Assembly: GCF_026241855.1 (NCBI RefSeq)
Contig: NZ_JAPJDC010000002.1
Location: 1 to 64,000 of the forward strand
Source: Curtobacterium flaccumfaciens pv. betae
Lineage (GTDB): Bacteria; Actinomycetota; Actinomycetes; Actinomycetales; Microbacteriaceae
Length of the DNA: 64,000 nucleotides
Direction of reading: 5' to 3'
Every line of letters begins with the position of its first letter. Position 1 is the first letter of the stretch. Both the position numbers and the translations under genes were made by a program. This document shows, in pieces, positions 24,384 to 33,310 of the stretch. The notes under the pieces are model-generated. The model worked only from the letters and a program-made list of their open reading frames with translations, had not been told where the DNA came from and did not search any database.

Positions 24384-24989
24384 ATGCACCCCCGCACCCG
24401 CATCGCGCTCACCGCCGCCGCGATCGCCACGATGACGCTCGGCCCGGCCGCCGTCAGCCACGCCGACACCGCAGCCCCCGCCGCCTCGATCGCCGTCGAC
24501 GTCCCGGTCGACCCCACCCAGCCGGTCGACCCCACACTGCCCGGGGACCCGACCGTCCCGGTCGACCCGATCCCGACAGACCCGATCCCGGTTCCGACCG
24601 ACCCGACGGACCCGACCGACCCGGGCACGGACCCGACGGTGCCGACGGACCCGATCCCGGACCCGTCGGAGCCTGCCCCTGCGGACCCGACGACGCCGGT
24701 CGACCCGGATCCCGCCCCTGCGGACCCGGGCACGGATCCCACGCAGCCCACCGACCCCGGGACGCCGGCACCCGCGCAGCCCGCCGACCCCGGCACGCCG
24801 GCACCCGCGCAGCCGGCTCCGGCTCCGGCTCCGACGGCAGCGCCGTCCTCGGCCGCGAGCTCGCCGACGCAGGCTGCCGCTCCTCGCTCATCCGGAGCGT
24901 CACAGACCCGTGGCACCAGCACTCCCGCCACGACTCCCCAGCAGCACACCCCTAACCCCGGAACGACGCTCCCCGTCGTCGCCGGCTAA
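24384..24989 (+). CDS. Secreted Asp-Pro repeat protein
   Basis: 201 aa. A signal peptide (MHPRTRIALTAAAIATMTLG, cleaved near SHA/DTAA) is followed by about 100 residues of DPT/VDP/ADP repeats and a Ser/Ala/Pro tail. Low-complexity DP-rich domains of this type act as wall-spanning stalks or spacers. It is set in the transfer operon, 9 bp after the preceding gene. No LPxTG motif was seen at the end (PVVAG). Confidence 0.65.
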   Translation: MHPRTRIALTAAAIATMTLGPAAVSHADTAAPAASIAVDVPVDPTQPVDPTLPGDPTVPVDPIPTDPIPVPTDPTDPTDPGTDPTVPTDPIPDPSEPAPADPTTPVDPDPAPADPGTDPTQPTDPGTPAPAQPADPGTPAPAQPAPAPAPTAAPSSAASSPTQAAAPRSSGASQTRGTSTPATTPQQHTPNPGTTLPVVAG

Positions 24990-25007
24990 CCCCGAAAGGC
25001 ACCGCTC

Positions 25008-25382
25008 ATGAGCGCACTCCTCGCCCCGGTCATCAACATGACCACCCGCGCCGTCGTCGCGACCTACACGCCGTCCGAGGTGACGGCGAAGGGCGCCAAC
25101 ATCAACCCGTTCGACGGCGTCAAGCCGGACCCGTCCTGGCTCGGCGACAACTTCACCACCCAGTGGAAGGTCGCGCTCGGCGGTATCTGGTTCCTGTTCA
25201 TCCTCGCCTCGGCGTTCTTCCTGCTCAAGGCCGTCTCGAAGCTGCGCCACTTCAAGAACGCGAAGATGCCGCAGAAGGCGGAGGCCGCCAAGGGCGAGGT
25301 GCTCGGCACGTCGCTGATGACCGGCGGAATCATCATCGTCCCGGCGATCTTCGGGTTCATCCTCAACGCCGTCAACGGCTGA
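25008..25382 (+). CDS. Small two-helix membrane protein, VirB2/TrbC-like
   Basis: 124 aa with two membrane helices (about 57-76, WKVALGGIWFLFILASAFFLL, and 101-120, SLMTGGIIIVPAIFGFILN) joined by a basic loop. Size and topology match VirB2/TrbC-like pilin or channel subunits near the start of type IV secretion operons. The proposal rests on topology and position; no sequence signature is diagnostic. Confidence 0.6.
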   Translation: MSALLAPVINMTTRAVVATYTPSEVTAKGANINPFDGVKPDPSWLGDNFTTQWKVALGGIWFLFILASAFFLLKAVSKLRHFKNAKMPQKAEAAKGEVLGTSLMTGGIIIVPAIFGFILNAVNG

Positions 25383-25411
25383 ACCGTCCACACCAGCGAG
25401 GGGAATCGCAC

Positions 25412-26122
25412 ATGAGCAAGCAGACCGCATCCCAGCCCCGGCGTCGCCGCCGGTGGTGGCTGATCCCGGTCGGGATCATCGCGGCGATCGCACTCGTCGC
25501 GGTCGGCGTCACCATCGCGAACCTCGCCTCACCGAACACCACCCGAACCCCGGCCGGGGCAGCAACCGAGGCCCCAACGGGCACCGGGAGCACTGCCCCG
25601 GTCAAGGGCGTCGACTACGCCTCGGGCTGCGTCGCCGGTCCCGGCATCACATCGAAGGACCTGCTCGAGCTCCGTGAGAAGAAGCAGTTCACCCCGGCCG
25701 GGGCCGCCGAGTTCCTCGGCGCGTTCATGCAGCTTTACAGCGCCGCGGACCCCGATCGCCGACCGAACCTGCGGGAGACCGTCGACGACGTCACGGACGG
25801 CACCGCGCACTCGATGCTCGCCGCGTCCGACCTGTCCAAATCGGGCTACGACGACGGGCAGACACACGGCGTCGACCTGTCCGGTTCGGCGTACCTCGTC
25901 CGTGACAGCACCGACACCACCGTCACCATCGCGTTCGCCGGACTCACCACGACGAACGGCAAACCTGACCCCGCCGAGGACAGCGCCTCCAAGTACCAGT
26001 ACACGGGCGGCACCTTCACCCTCACCACCAGCGCGCAGGGCTGGGTCATCTCCGACGCCGACCCCTCTCCCGGCTGGGACGAGGGCCTGACGTCCGGCAA
26101 CAAGTACAAGGAGGGCTGCTGA
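25412..26122 (+). CDS. Membrane-anchored conjugation protein, unknown
   Basis: 236 aa from ATG 25412. A short Arg-rich cytoplasmic end (QPRRRRRWW) and one membrane helix (about 15-38) precede a Thr/Pro linker and an extracellular domain of about 175 residues with two cysteines (SGC and a C-terminal GC). The compact alpha+beta outline (FLGAFMQLYSAADPDRR, TVTIAFAGLTTTNG) is reminiscent of NTF2-like VirB8/TcpC domains, but that is a guess. Its TGA overlaps the next ATG. Confidence 0.6.
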   Translation: MSKQTASQPRRRRRWWLIPVGIIAAIALVAVGVTIANLASPNTTRTPAGAATEAPTGTGSTAPVKGVDYASGCVAGPGITSKDLLELREKKQFTPAGAAEFLGAFMQLYSAADPDRRPNLRETVDDVTDGTAHSMLAASDLSKSGYDDGQTHGVDLSGSAYLVRDSTDTTVTIAFAGLTTTNGKPDPAEDSASKYQYTGGTFTLTTSAQGWVISDADPSPGWDEGLTSGNKYKEGC

Positions 26123-27609
26123 TGGCATGCCAAGCAGGAGCAATCGTCTGCGGCGGCGGTGACGCGATCGCCACGGGCTTGTCGTGGATCTCCGGCGTCT
26201 TCGCCAAGGGCAAGGGCGCCGTCGAGGGTGTGAAGAAGGGCATCGAGTTCGCCCAAGACCCGCTTGGGTTCATCACGCAGCAGATGCAGGACGCCGTGCA
26301 CGCTGTCGCTGGCGTGCTGATCCCGTGGCTGCTCAGTGCCCTGCACCCGAACTACGACGCGCAGTGGTGGCTGAAGTCCTACGCGGTGTCGTTCTCGATC
26401 TCAATGTTCGTGCTCGCCGTGCAGCTGCTCATCGTCACCAGTCGCCGCCGGAAGGGATCGCTGGGCGCGAAGGAGATGCTCGAGTCGATCTTCGTCGCCG
26501 CACCCGCGTTCCTCATCGGCGCCGCCTTCGGACCCGTGGTCGGTATCGCGCTGACGAAGGTGTTCACCGCCGCTGGCGACTCGATCGCTGCGTGGGCGGT
26601 GAACTCCACCACCCAAGAGTTCTTCACCAAGATCGCCAAACTCGCCGCTGCCGACGACGCCGGAGCGCTGCTGAACTCGGCGATCGTGTCGATAGTCGTC
26701 CTCGGGACCCTGTTCCTGAGTCTGCTCGGGGTGGCGTTCATCTTCATCATCCAGCTCGCCACCCAGTACCTCGTCGGCGCGGTGCTGCCGCTCGGGTTCG
26801 TGTGGATCGTGAACCCGGACACTCGAAAGCTAGGCAAGGCCGTCCCGATCATCTGGGTCGTCATCGGTCTCACGCAGGTCGCGTTGATCCTCCTCGTCGG
26901 CCTGGCGTTCCGCGCCATCAACGGGATCTCGATCACCGCTGACCCGGGCACCCTCGGCAAGCTCGTTAACCCGATCCAGACGTTTGTGAACCTCGCGGTG
27001 CCGGCGGTCATCTCCTTCATCGTCGTGTTCGCGCCGCTGTCGATGCTGAAGTGGATCCCGCGCCCCGGCGGCGGGGGCGGCACGTCCCGCACGAGCGGGT
27101 TCACCCCGCCACAGGTGGCCCCGCAGATCCCGAACACCCCATCCCACGCCCCGCAGACCGCGCACCAGACCGCGGCTTCACAGCCGACAGGTCAGGGCGG
27201 CGGCTACCAGTGGAACCTCCCGACCGCTCCGGCTCAGGTCGGGTACGGCGGACAGGCGTCACAGGTTGGTGCCGCCGGGAACGCTGCAGCGGCCGGTGGC
27301 GGCGGGGGCACAGCCAACGTGACCGCGTCCGCGGCGACCACGGCCGGCAAGCACGCCGCCGGCGCAGCCGGCGCTGCCGGGAAGGCGGGAGCCGCCGGCG
27401 CTGGCGCTGGTGCCGCTACCGGCGCTGGCGCTGCCGGTGGAGCGGGAGCCGCGGCCACGGCGGGCACAGCATCGACCGGTGTCGGCGCGCCCCTGGCCGT
27501 CGGGATGCTGCTGGCCAACTCGGCGCTCAAGGTCGCGCAGCAGGCCTCCCAGGCCGCGTCGACGGCCGCTGAGCAGGCCGTCGAGCACGGCACCCACCAG
27601 GAGGCATGA
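26122..27609 (+). CDS. VirB6/TrbL-like polytopic channel protein (SCO6881-like)
   Basis: 495 aa. About six to eight membrane helices lie between about 65 and 310. A Pro/Gln/Gly/Ala-rich tail of about 180 residues (GGGGGT, AGAAGAAGKAGAAGAGAG) is cytosolic or periplasmic. VirB6/TrbL-type proteins have this plan, and SCO6881-family proteins in actinobacteria occur next to SCO6880-type genes as here. The start overlaps the previous stop by one base and its stop overlaps the next start (ATGA). Confidence 0.7.
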   Translation: MACQAGAIVCGGGDAIATGLSWISGVFAKGKGAVEGVKKGIEFAQDPLGFITQQMQDAVHAVAGVLIPWLLSALHPNYDAQWWLKSYAVSFSISMFVLAVQLLIVTSRRRKGSLGAKEMLESIFVAAPAFLIGAAFGPVVGIALTKVFTAAGDSIAAWAVNSTTQEFFTKIAKLAAADDAGALLNSAIVSIVVLGTLFLSLLGVAFIFIIQLATQYLVGAVLPLGFVWIVNPDTRKLGKAVPIIWVVIGLTQVALILLVGLAFRAINGISITADPGTLGKLVNPIQTFVNLAVPAVISFIVVFAPLSMLKWIPRPGGGGGTSRTSGFTPPQVAPQIPNTPSHAPQTAHQTAASQPTGQGGGYQWNLPTAPAQVGYGGQASQVGAAGNAAAAGGGGGTANVTASAATTAGKHAAGAAGAAGKAGAAGAGAGAATGAGAAGGAGAAATAGTASTGVGAPLAVGMLLANSALKVAQQASQAASTAAEQAVEHGTHQEA

Positions 27610-29231
27610 GCATGCGCACCTCGATCATCGGCGGGGACAGCGCCCACCGTGGCCTGTTCGGCGGACGGATCTCCAAGCCTCGGCTCTGGGCGCTCGGATC
27701 GAGCGTCGTCCTGACGCTCGTGCTCGTGTTCCTCATCGGGCTCTGGGCGCTGCTGGTCGGCGTGGTCCTCATCGGGGCCGCGTGGTTCGCGACGATCGAC
27801 ACGGCGAACAACACCATCCTGCAGCGCCGGATGAAGGACGCCCGGTGGAAGGAACGCCTCCGCCGCGGGACGACGAAGTTCGTCCCGTACGACCAGGACG
27901 GTTGGGACATGCTCACCGACCGGTGGGCCGAGGCGAGCACCCGCGAGGAGAAGCGGGAGTCCATGCAGGAGCTCCACGCGATGCGGGACACCCCGGACGG
28001 CGTCAGCAGGATGGTGTGGCTGCAGGACGGTGTCGGCGAACCGGGCATCCAGTGGCACCAGACCCCGGAAGGGGAGGAGTACCTCGCGGTCACATTCACC
28101 ACGACCGGGCAGGTCACCGGCATCGAGACCGACCAGGTGTTCGACGTCGCCTCCGCCGGCTTCTCCGCCGTCGTCGCGTCGCTCGGCGACCCACTCGGGT
28201 TCGCCAAGCGCATCCAGACCATCAGCCGCAACATGCCCACCGACTCCGCGCAGCACGAAGCATGGATGGCGGAGAACGGCGACAACAGCGTCCCCGCGGT
28301 GCTGCTGCACTCCTACAAGGACGTCGTCGACGGCGTCGCCGCCGGCCAGCTCATGCAGCGGCCGATGTTCACCGTCTCCTGGCCCATCTCGGACCGGTTC
28401 GTCCGACGAGCCGCCCGCCACGGCGACGCGGCCCTCGGATGGCGGCTGTTCATGGCGAACGAGATCGAAGGGATGCGGCGCATGCTCGTCGGCGCCGGCT
28501 ACAAGAACGTGCACGCGATGACCGCCCGGCAGACCGCCGCGGTGATCCGACACATGCAGCACCCCGGCTTCCCAATGGAGCAGGTCGCCGACGTCACCCC
28601 GACCACCGGGTGGCTGCCCTCCGAAGACGCATGGTCGTACACGACGTACGTCGGCGCACCCAAGGGCGGCCAGGTGTCGGTGTCACTGTCGCGCACCGCA
28701 CGCATCACCGCGAAGAACCTCGAAGTGATCGAGCGGAACGCGCTATGGATGGCGCCGCTGCTCGGCGGAATGCAGTCCCAGGTGGTCCGGACGATCGCCT
28801 GGCACATCGAAGGATCCCCGCAGGACGAAGCCCGCCACCTCTCCGAGCAAGACCGGGTCTCCGACATCGCCGACCAGATCAAGCGCGACAAGGACGGACA
28901 GATCGAAGACGTCGCCCTGAACGTCGAAGCCGACGCAGCCCGGCGCCGCCACCAGGACCTCATCCCAGGAACCGGCCACGTCGGCGCGAACTGGGTCGGC
29001 TACATCACCGTCACCGACGGCACCGAACGCGGCCTGGCTGACGTCTCCGAGCTCATCGAAGACGCCGCGAGCCGAGCCGGGATCCGCACCCTCGAGTGGC
29101 TGGAGGTCGACTCCGCCACCGCCAACGCATTCACCTGGCCCGTCGGCCGTGGCATCGCGCCGGCGAACGTGTCGATCGGCTCGAAGGTCGAGCAGTTCGC
29201 ACAGGGCAAGGAAGCGAAGGAAGCCCTGTGA
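27606..29231 (+). CDS. SCO6880-family conjugation protein (VirB3/PrgI-like N-terminus)
   Basis: 541 aa. Two closely spaced membrane helices at about 26-62 (LWALGSSVVLTLVLVFLIGLW) follow a short FGGRISKPR leader, the layout of PrgI/VirB3 proteins. A large cytoplasmic domain follows, resembling the N-terminal part of VirB4. In actinobacterial T4SS the SCO6880 protein is thought to act with the VirB4-like ATPase encoded next. No Walker motif is present here. Confidence 0.75.
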   Translation: MSMRTSIIGGDSAHRGLFGGRISKPRLWALGSSVVLTLVLVFLIGLWALLVGVVLIGAAWFATIDTANNTILQRRMKDARWKERLRRGTTKFVPYDQDGWDMLTDRWAEASTREEKRESMQELHAMRDTPDGVSRMVWLQDGVGEPGIQWHQTPEGEEYLAVTFTTTGQVTGIETDQVFDVASAGFSAVVASLGDPLGFAKRIQTISRNMPTDSAQHEAWMAENGDNSVPAVLLHSYKDVVDGVAAGQLMQRPMFTVSWPISDRFVRRAARHGDAALGWRLFMANEIEGMRRMLVGAGYKNVHAMTARQTAAVIRHMQHPGFPMEQVADVTPTTGWLPSEDAWSYTTYVGAPKGGQVSVSLSRTARITAKNLEVIERNALWMAPLLGGMQSQVVRTIAWHIEGSPQDEARHLSEQDRVSDIADQIKRDKDGQIEDVALNVEADAARRRHQDLIPGTGHVGANWVGYITVTDGTERGLADVSELIEDAASRAGIRTLEWLEVDSATANAFTWPVGRGIAPANVSIGSKVEQFAQGKEAKEAL

Positions 29232-29292
29232 GCGGCCGCCGCCTCCGAGAGCCCAGCGAGCACATCACCGTTGAACGAACAGGAACGAACCG

Positions 29293-30699
29293 ATGACCGA
29301 CATCACCGTGCTCGAGCAGACGCAGCTCCCCATCGGCGATTGGGAGTTCCCCCGCCTCGAGCCCCGCGGCTACGTCGAACCGCGCAACCGGATCTTGAAG
29401 CGCACCGGCTACTACGGCGGCCCCGTCAAGGGCGCCCCGTCGACGTCGCGGCAGGTCGAGGTGCTGAACCAGGGGATCCTGGAATCTCCGATGCAGTTTG
29501 AGGGTCTGCTGTCCGGGGTCGAGACGCTGTCGAAGACGCCGAGCGTGAACGACCAGTTCCAGGCGTACGCGCTGGGTCTGGTCGACTCCCCGAACGTCGT
29601 CGAAGCCGGCGACGTCGGCGTGGGCAAGTCGACGCTGATGAAGTGCGACTACGTCCTGCGCGCGCTGACGCTCCTGCGCCGCCGGGTAGTCGTCGTCGAC
29701 AAGAAGCAGCAGTCCCCGACGGAACCGTGGGGCGAGTACACCAACGTCGCCCACACCGCCGGGGTCGACCCGATCCGGCTCGCCCTCGGCGACCGAGACG
29801 GGTCCCGGATCAACATGCTCGATCCGGCGCTGTCGCAGACCCGGTTCATCGCCGGCGACACTGGCGCCCTCATGGTGCTGCAGCAGGCGGCCGCGCTCCT
29901 GAACGACGGCACCCCGCTGGACACGTGGGAGCGGAAGGCGCTGCGAGCAGCGCTCCGCGACGGCGCCGCCCAGGCTCGGGCCCGTCAGCGGGTGGTGAAC
30001 ATCTACGACGTCCTTGACCACTGCGGTGTCATCAGCGACGAGCTCACCAGGCAGATGAGCCCCACCGCGCTCGAGCGGATGCACGAAGCCGGCCTCACGC
30101 TGCGGTTCATCCTCGAACGTCTCCCGGAAGAGATGCCGGGCCTGTTCGACGGCGAGACGTCGGAGAACGTCAAGCTCGGCGAGAAGCTGACCGTGTTCGA
30201 CATCTCGCAGCTGCCCGAGGACGGCCCCGCGGTCCCGCTGGCGATGATGCTCGCCAACGCGTGGACCCTCGGCACGATCCGGCGGTCCGAGCCGGGGTGG
30301 AAGACGACGTTCTGCGTCGACGAGGGCTGGTTCCTCGTCGGCGGGCCGATGGGGAAGGTCATCCAGTCCAACGCGAAGCTCTCCCGCGCGCTGGGGCTGT
30401 CGAACGTGGTGAACATCCACCACATCTCCGACATCCCCGCCGACGACCCGGCGGTGGCGTTCATCAAGGAGGCCGGGACGATGCACCTGTTCCGGCAGTC
30501 GAAGGCCGACGACGCTGTCGCGGCCGCGCAGATCGCCGGGCTGAAGCCCGGCGCGGCCGAGCAGCTCATGACCCTGCCGAAGGGGCAGCACTTCAAGAAG
30601 GTCGGCCTCGCCGCGGAGGTTCGGATCGCGCACTTCCGCTCCGAGCTCGAACGGCAGATCACCGACACCAGCGCCGGCCTGACGGGAGCAGCACTGTGA
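29293..30699 (+). CDS. VirB4-like conjugation ATPase
   Basis: 468 aa. Walker A GDVGVGKST is at about 107-115 and Walker B TTFCVDEGW at about 340-348, followed by ATPase segments (SNVVNIHHISDIP; LFRQSKADDA). The length is about the C-terminal VirB4 ATPase alone; the missing N-terminal half may be supplied by the preceding SCO6880-like protein, a split that is typical of this T4SS class. It powers assembly of, or transport through, the channel. Its stop overlaps the next GTG start. Confidence 0.85.
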   Translation: MTDITVLEQTQLPIGDWEFPRLEPRGYVEPRNRILKRTGYYGGPVKGAPSTSRQVEVLNQGILESPMQFEGLLSGVETLSKTPSVNDQFQAYALGLVDSPNVVEAGDVGVGKSTLMKCDYVLRALTLLRRRVVVVDKKQQSPTEPWGEYTNVAHTAGVDPIRLALGDRDGSRINMLDPALSQTRFIAGDTGALMVLQQAAALLNDGTPLDTWERKALRAALRDGAAQARARQRVVNIYDVLDHCGVISDELTRQMSPTALERMHEAGLTLRFILERLPEEMPGLFDGETSENVKLGEKLTVFDISQLPEDGPAVPLAMMLANAWTLGTIRRSEPGWKTTFCVDEGWFLVGGPMGKVIQSNAKLSRALGLSNVVNIHHISDIPADDPAVAFIKEAGTMHLFRQSKADDAVAAAQIAGLKPGAAEQLMTLPKGQHFKKVGLAAEVRIAHFRSELERQITDTSAGLTGAAL

Positions 30700-31235
30700 A
30701 CCGCACCAGGCTCGCGATCGGCGCCGCCGTAGTGGTCGCCGCAGCTCTCAGCGGGTGCGCGAGCACGCCGGCGCAGCCGTCCGTGTCGGTCCCCGCACCA
30801 GCACCCACCAGTGCGGCCACGGGCGACGACGGGCAGCCGAAGGTCACCGGGCCCGGCCAGGTGACCCCGTCCGCGCAGCCGACAGCACCGGTGAACGCTG
30901 AGGACCCGATCACGCCGACGCAGGAGGGCGCCGCGACGGGGACGGCGTCCGGGTTCGTGTCCGCGTACGTCGACAAGAGCGTCACCGGTGACGTGTGGGC
31001 CAAGGGATGGATGCCGTACCTCACCACGCAGGCGCAGGCCGCGTACGAGGGCACCAGTCAGCGGGCCGTCCCCGGGACCACCCTCTCCGGCACGGTGAAG
31101 CTCGAGGACGGTGGCACCAACGGCGCCGCGATCGCCGACGTCCCCACCGACGCCGGCACGTACACGGTGCAGCTCAACCAGGTGAACGGCTCCTGGAAGG
31201 TGCTCCGCGCGATCCTCCCCGGCGAGGACGACTGA
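30696..31235 (+). CDS. Lipoprotein of the transfer operon
   Basis: 179 aa from GTG 30696. The signal peptide ends in lipobox LSGC (residues 19-22). A Pro/Ala/Thr-rich linker precedes a C-terminal domain (about 85-175, ASGFVSAYVDKSVTGDVWAKGW, VQLNQVNGSWKVLRA), a pattern like NTF2-like or VirB7/TcpC accessory domains. It is probably surface-anchored and part of the outer transfer complex. Confidence 0.65.
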   Translation: MNRTRLAIGAAVVVAAALSGCASTPAQPSVSVPAPAPTSAATGDDGQPKVTGPGQVTPSAQPTAPVNAEDPITPTQEGAATGTASGFVSAYVDKSVTGDVWAKGWMPYLTTQAQAAYEGTSQRAVPGTTLSGTVKLEDGGTNGAAIADVPTDAGTYTVQLNQVNGSWKVLRAILPGEDD

Positions 31236-31236
31236 C

Positions 31237-32313
31237 ATGGTGAAGTTCGTTGTCGGCGCCGTCGCGGTCATCGTGCTGTTCATCGGAATGCTCCTCGGAG
31301 CCTCCGGTGGCGGCTCGACCGCGGCCGCGGCGTGCGGTGCGGGCGCCGGCGACACCGCGGCGGTCACGAAGGACCTCCCGAAGAAGGTCGGCACGTGGGA
31401 CACCGACCAGGTGAAGATGGCCGCACGGCTCGTCGCGGCCGCGCACGAGGTGAAGGCCAACGAGCAGGCCACCACCATCGTCGTGATGACGGCGATGGGT
31501 GAGTCGTCGTTGACGAACTTGAACCATGGCGATGCCGTCGACAACACCACCATCGGCGTGCTGCAGCAGGACGACAGCTACGGAGAGCGCGCCGACCGGC
31601 TGAACCCGGAGAAGGCTGCCAAGGCGTTCCTGGCGAAGCTGGTCAAGGTGCCGGACTGGGAGACGCTCGAGCCGACGCTCGCCGCGCACAAGGTGCAGGT
31701 CAACGCCGACCCGTACCACTACGCGAAGTTCTGGACCGACGCGCAGGAGATGGTTGCCGCCGTCACCGGCGCCGCGACGACGTCGGGCTGCGACGTCTCC
31801 GGCGACCAGGTGGAGCTCGCGAAGACCCTCAAGGCCGCGTGGAAGAAGGGCACCTTCACCGACACGTACCACCCGCAGATGGTGGAGCAGGAAATCCTCC
31901 CCATCGTCGACGGGACCACGAAGGACGGCTGCCAGGTCGACACCCGCATCCTGCAGCTGCTCGTCGCGGCACTCAACAAGTACGGCTCCGTGCAGATCAG
32001 CGACATGAACCGTCCGTGCGTCGGCATCGGCACGCACTGCGAGTCCGGATCGCTGCACTGCAAGAACCCCGCGGTGGCCGTGGACTTCAACGCCGTCGGA
32101 GGGAACGTGCTCCTCGGCTCCGGAAAGCAGGACATCGAGTTCCTGCAGTGGCTGGACACCGTGATGCCGAAGGGCTCCCAGGCAGGCCAGGTGCAGTGCC
32201 GGCCCAACACGCCGCTGGAGAACTTCCGCCAGTTCGAAGACCCCTGCTCGCACCAGCACATCGACCTCGGCTCCACCACGGAGCCCTTGACCCTCGGCAA
32301 GGACGCCTCATGA
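31237..32313 (+). CDS. Cell-wall hydrolase: lysozyme-like domain plus M15 peptidase-like domain
   Basis: 358 aa. One membrane helix (about 4-22) is followed by a lysozyme-like transglycosylase part (about 55-175) with TAMGESSLTNLNHGDAVD, where the Glu in GES is the likely acid. The C-terminal part (about 220-350) reads DMNRPCVG, HCESGSLHCKNPAVAVDF and SHQHIDLG; SxH-x-x-x-AxD and H-x-H are the zinc positions of M15 D-Ala-D-Ala peptidases. The two-domain design could open both glycan and peptide bonds to place the conjugation channel (VirB1-like role). Its stop overlaps the next start by 4 bp. Confidence 0.75.
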   Translation: MVKFVVGAVAVIVLFIGMLLGASGGGSTAAAACGAGAGDTAAVTKDLPKKVGTWDTDQVKMAARLVAAAHEVKANEQATTIVVMTAMGESSLTNLNHGDAVDNTTIGVLQQDDSYGERADRLNPEKAAKAFLAKLVKVPDWETLEPTLAAHKVQVNADPYHYAKFWTDAQEMVAAVTGAATTSGCDVSGDQVELAKTLKAAWKKGTFTDTYHPQMVEQEILPIVDGTTKDGCQVDTRILQLLVAALNKYGSVQISDMNRPCVGIGTHCESGSLHCKNPAVAVDFNAVGGNVLLGSGKQDIEFLQWLDTVMPKGSQAGQVQCRPNTPLENFRQFEDPCSHQHIDLGSTTEPLTLGKDAS

Positions 32314-33068
32314 GCACCCTGACCATGCCGCTCGACGCGGCAACCGTCACGTTCGAGATCCTCGACCAACTGCAGGAGCACGCACCCATCAGCTGGGGCG
32401 GACTCACCGCACCCACCGGCGGGCTGCACTCGCCGCTGCGGGGCGATGCCCTGCCGGACTACTCCGTCTTCCCCGACCGCAACAGCACCGACCACGTGCT
32501 CGTACTCCACCGCTGGATCGACGTCGACGGCCGTCCCGGCCAAGACCGCGTCCGGCTGCAGCACCGCACCATCGGCGACGCCCTCAACCACCTGCAGACG
32601 GCAGAGCCGGTGTACCGGTTCACGATCGGACACGACATCGACCCGTTCGACGGGGACGGATCCCGAGACCTGCCCGTGCTGTCCGTGTGGACCGGCCCCG
32701 TCATCGTTGCCGGCGACGTGCCGGCATCCAGGCCTGGCCCCGAGCTCCGCGGCCGCGTGCTGTTCCGCGGCCGCCTCTCCGACCGCACCAACGTGCTCGA
32801 GGAACATCCCGGGATGATCGCAATGGAGCGGCTCCTCCTCGAGCAGACCCCCTCGCTCGAGGAGTGGGTCCTGCGATCCGGGCCACGCATCGCGGACGAC
32901 CTCCAGGTCCACGAGCACGCCTCCGAGCTCAACACCCTCGACGACGTGTTGACGTGGGCGGAGCAGTGGCTGCATACCTCGTACGACTCCCCGCACCTGA
33001 TGAGCGTCAACTCGTTCGTGGTGTCCTGCGCCGGCGCCGGGCAGCCGATGACGGTGCGGGTCTGGTGA
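32310..33068 (+). CDS. Unknown soluble protein in the transfer operon
   Basis: 252 aa with no signal or membrane segment. Features are HVLVLHRWIDVDGRPGQDRVRLQHRTIG and a C-terminal helical part (LDDVLTWAEQWLHTSYDSPHLMSV). It overlaps its neighbours by 4 bp on both sides. No family recognised. Confidence 0.6.
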   Translation: MSTLTMPLDAATVTFEILDQLQEHAPISWGGLTAPTGGLHSPLRGDALPDYSVFPDRNSTDHVLVLHRWIDVDGRPGQDRVRLQHRTIGDALNHLQTAEPVYRFTIGHDIDPFDGDGSRDLPVLSVWTGPVIVAGDVPASRPGPELRGRVLFRGRLSDRTNVLEEHPGMIAMERLLLEQTPSLEEWVLRSGPRIADDLQVHEHASELNTLDDVLTWAEQWLHTSYDSPHLMSVNSFVVSCAGAGQPMTVRVW

Positions 33069-33310
33069 GCGTCGTGGGGAAGATCGTCGGCGCTGTCACG
33101 GGCGGGGTTGACGAAGTCCACCGGACCGTCGCGGCGTACAAGGCCGCCCGAGAAGCACGCGACCTCGCGATCGCCGAGGCCGCCCTGACGGTCGGCCACC
33201 ACCGAGTCGCACAAGAAGCCGGCCTCTCCCCGTCGCGGGTGCGGCAGATCCTCCACGACGTCACCACGCCGCAGGACCACCACGATGACCGGGAAGGGGA
33301 CCCCCAGTGA
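33065..33310 (+). CDS. Small helix-turn-helix protein
   Basis: 81 aa from GTG 33065, overlapping the preceding stop. An Ala-rich helix (TVAAYKAAREARDLAIAEAAL) is followed by HHRVAQEAGLSPSRVRQIL, a clear HTH recognition segment, and an Asp/His-rich tail. It may be a local regulator of transfer genes. Confidence 0.6.
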   Translation: MSVVGKIVGAVTGGVDEVHRTVAAYKAAREARDLAIAEAALTVGHHRVAQEAGLSPSRVRQILHDVTTPQDHHDDREGDPQ

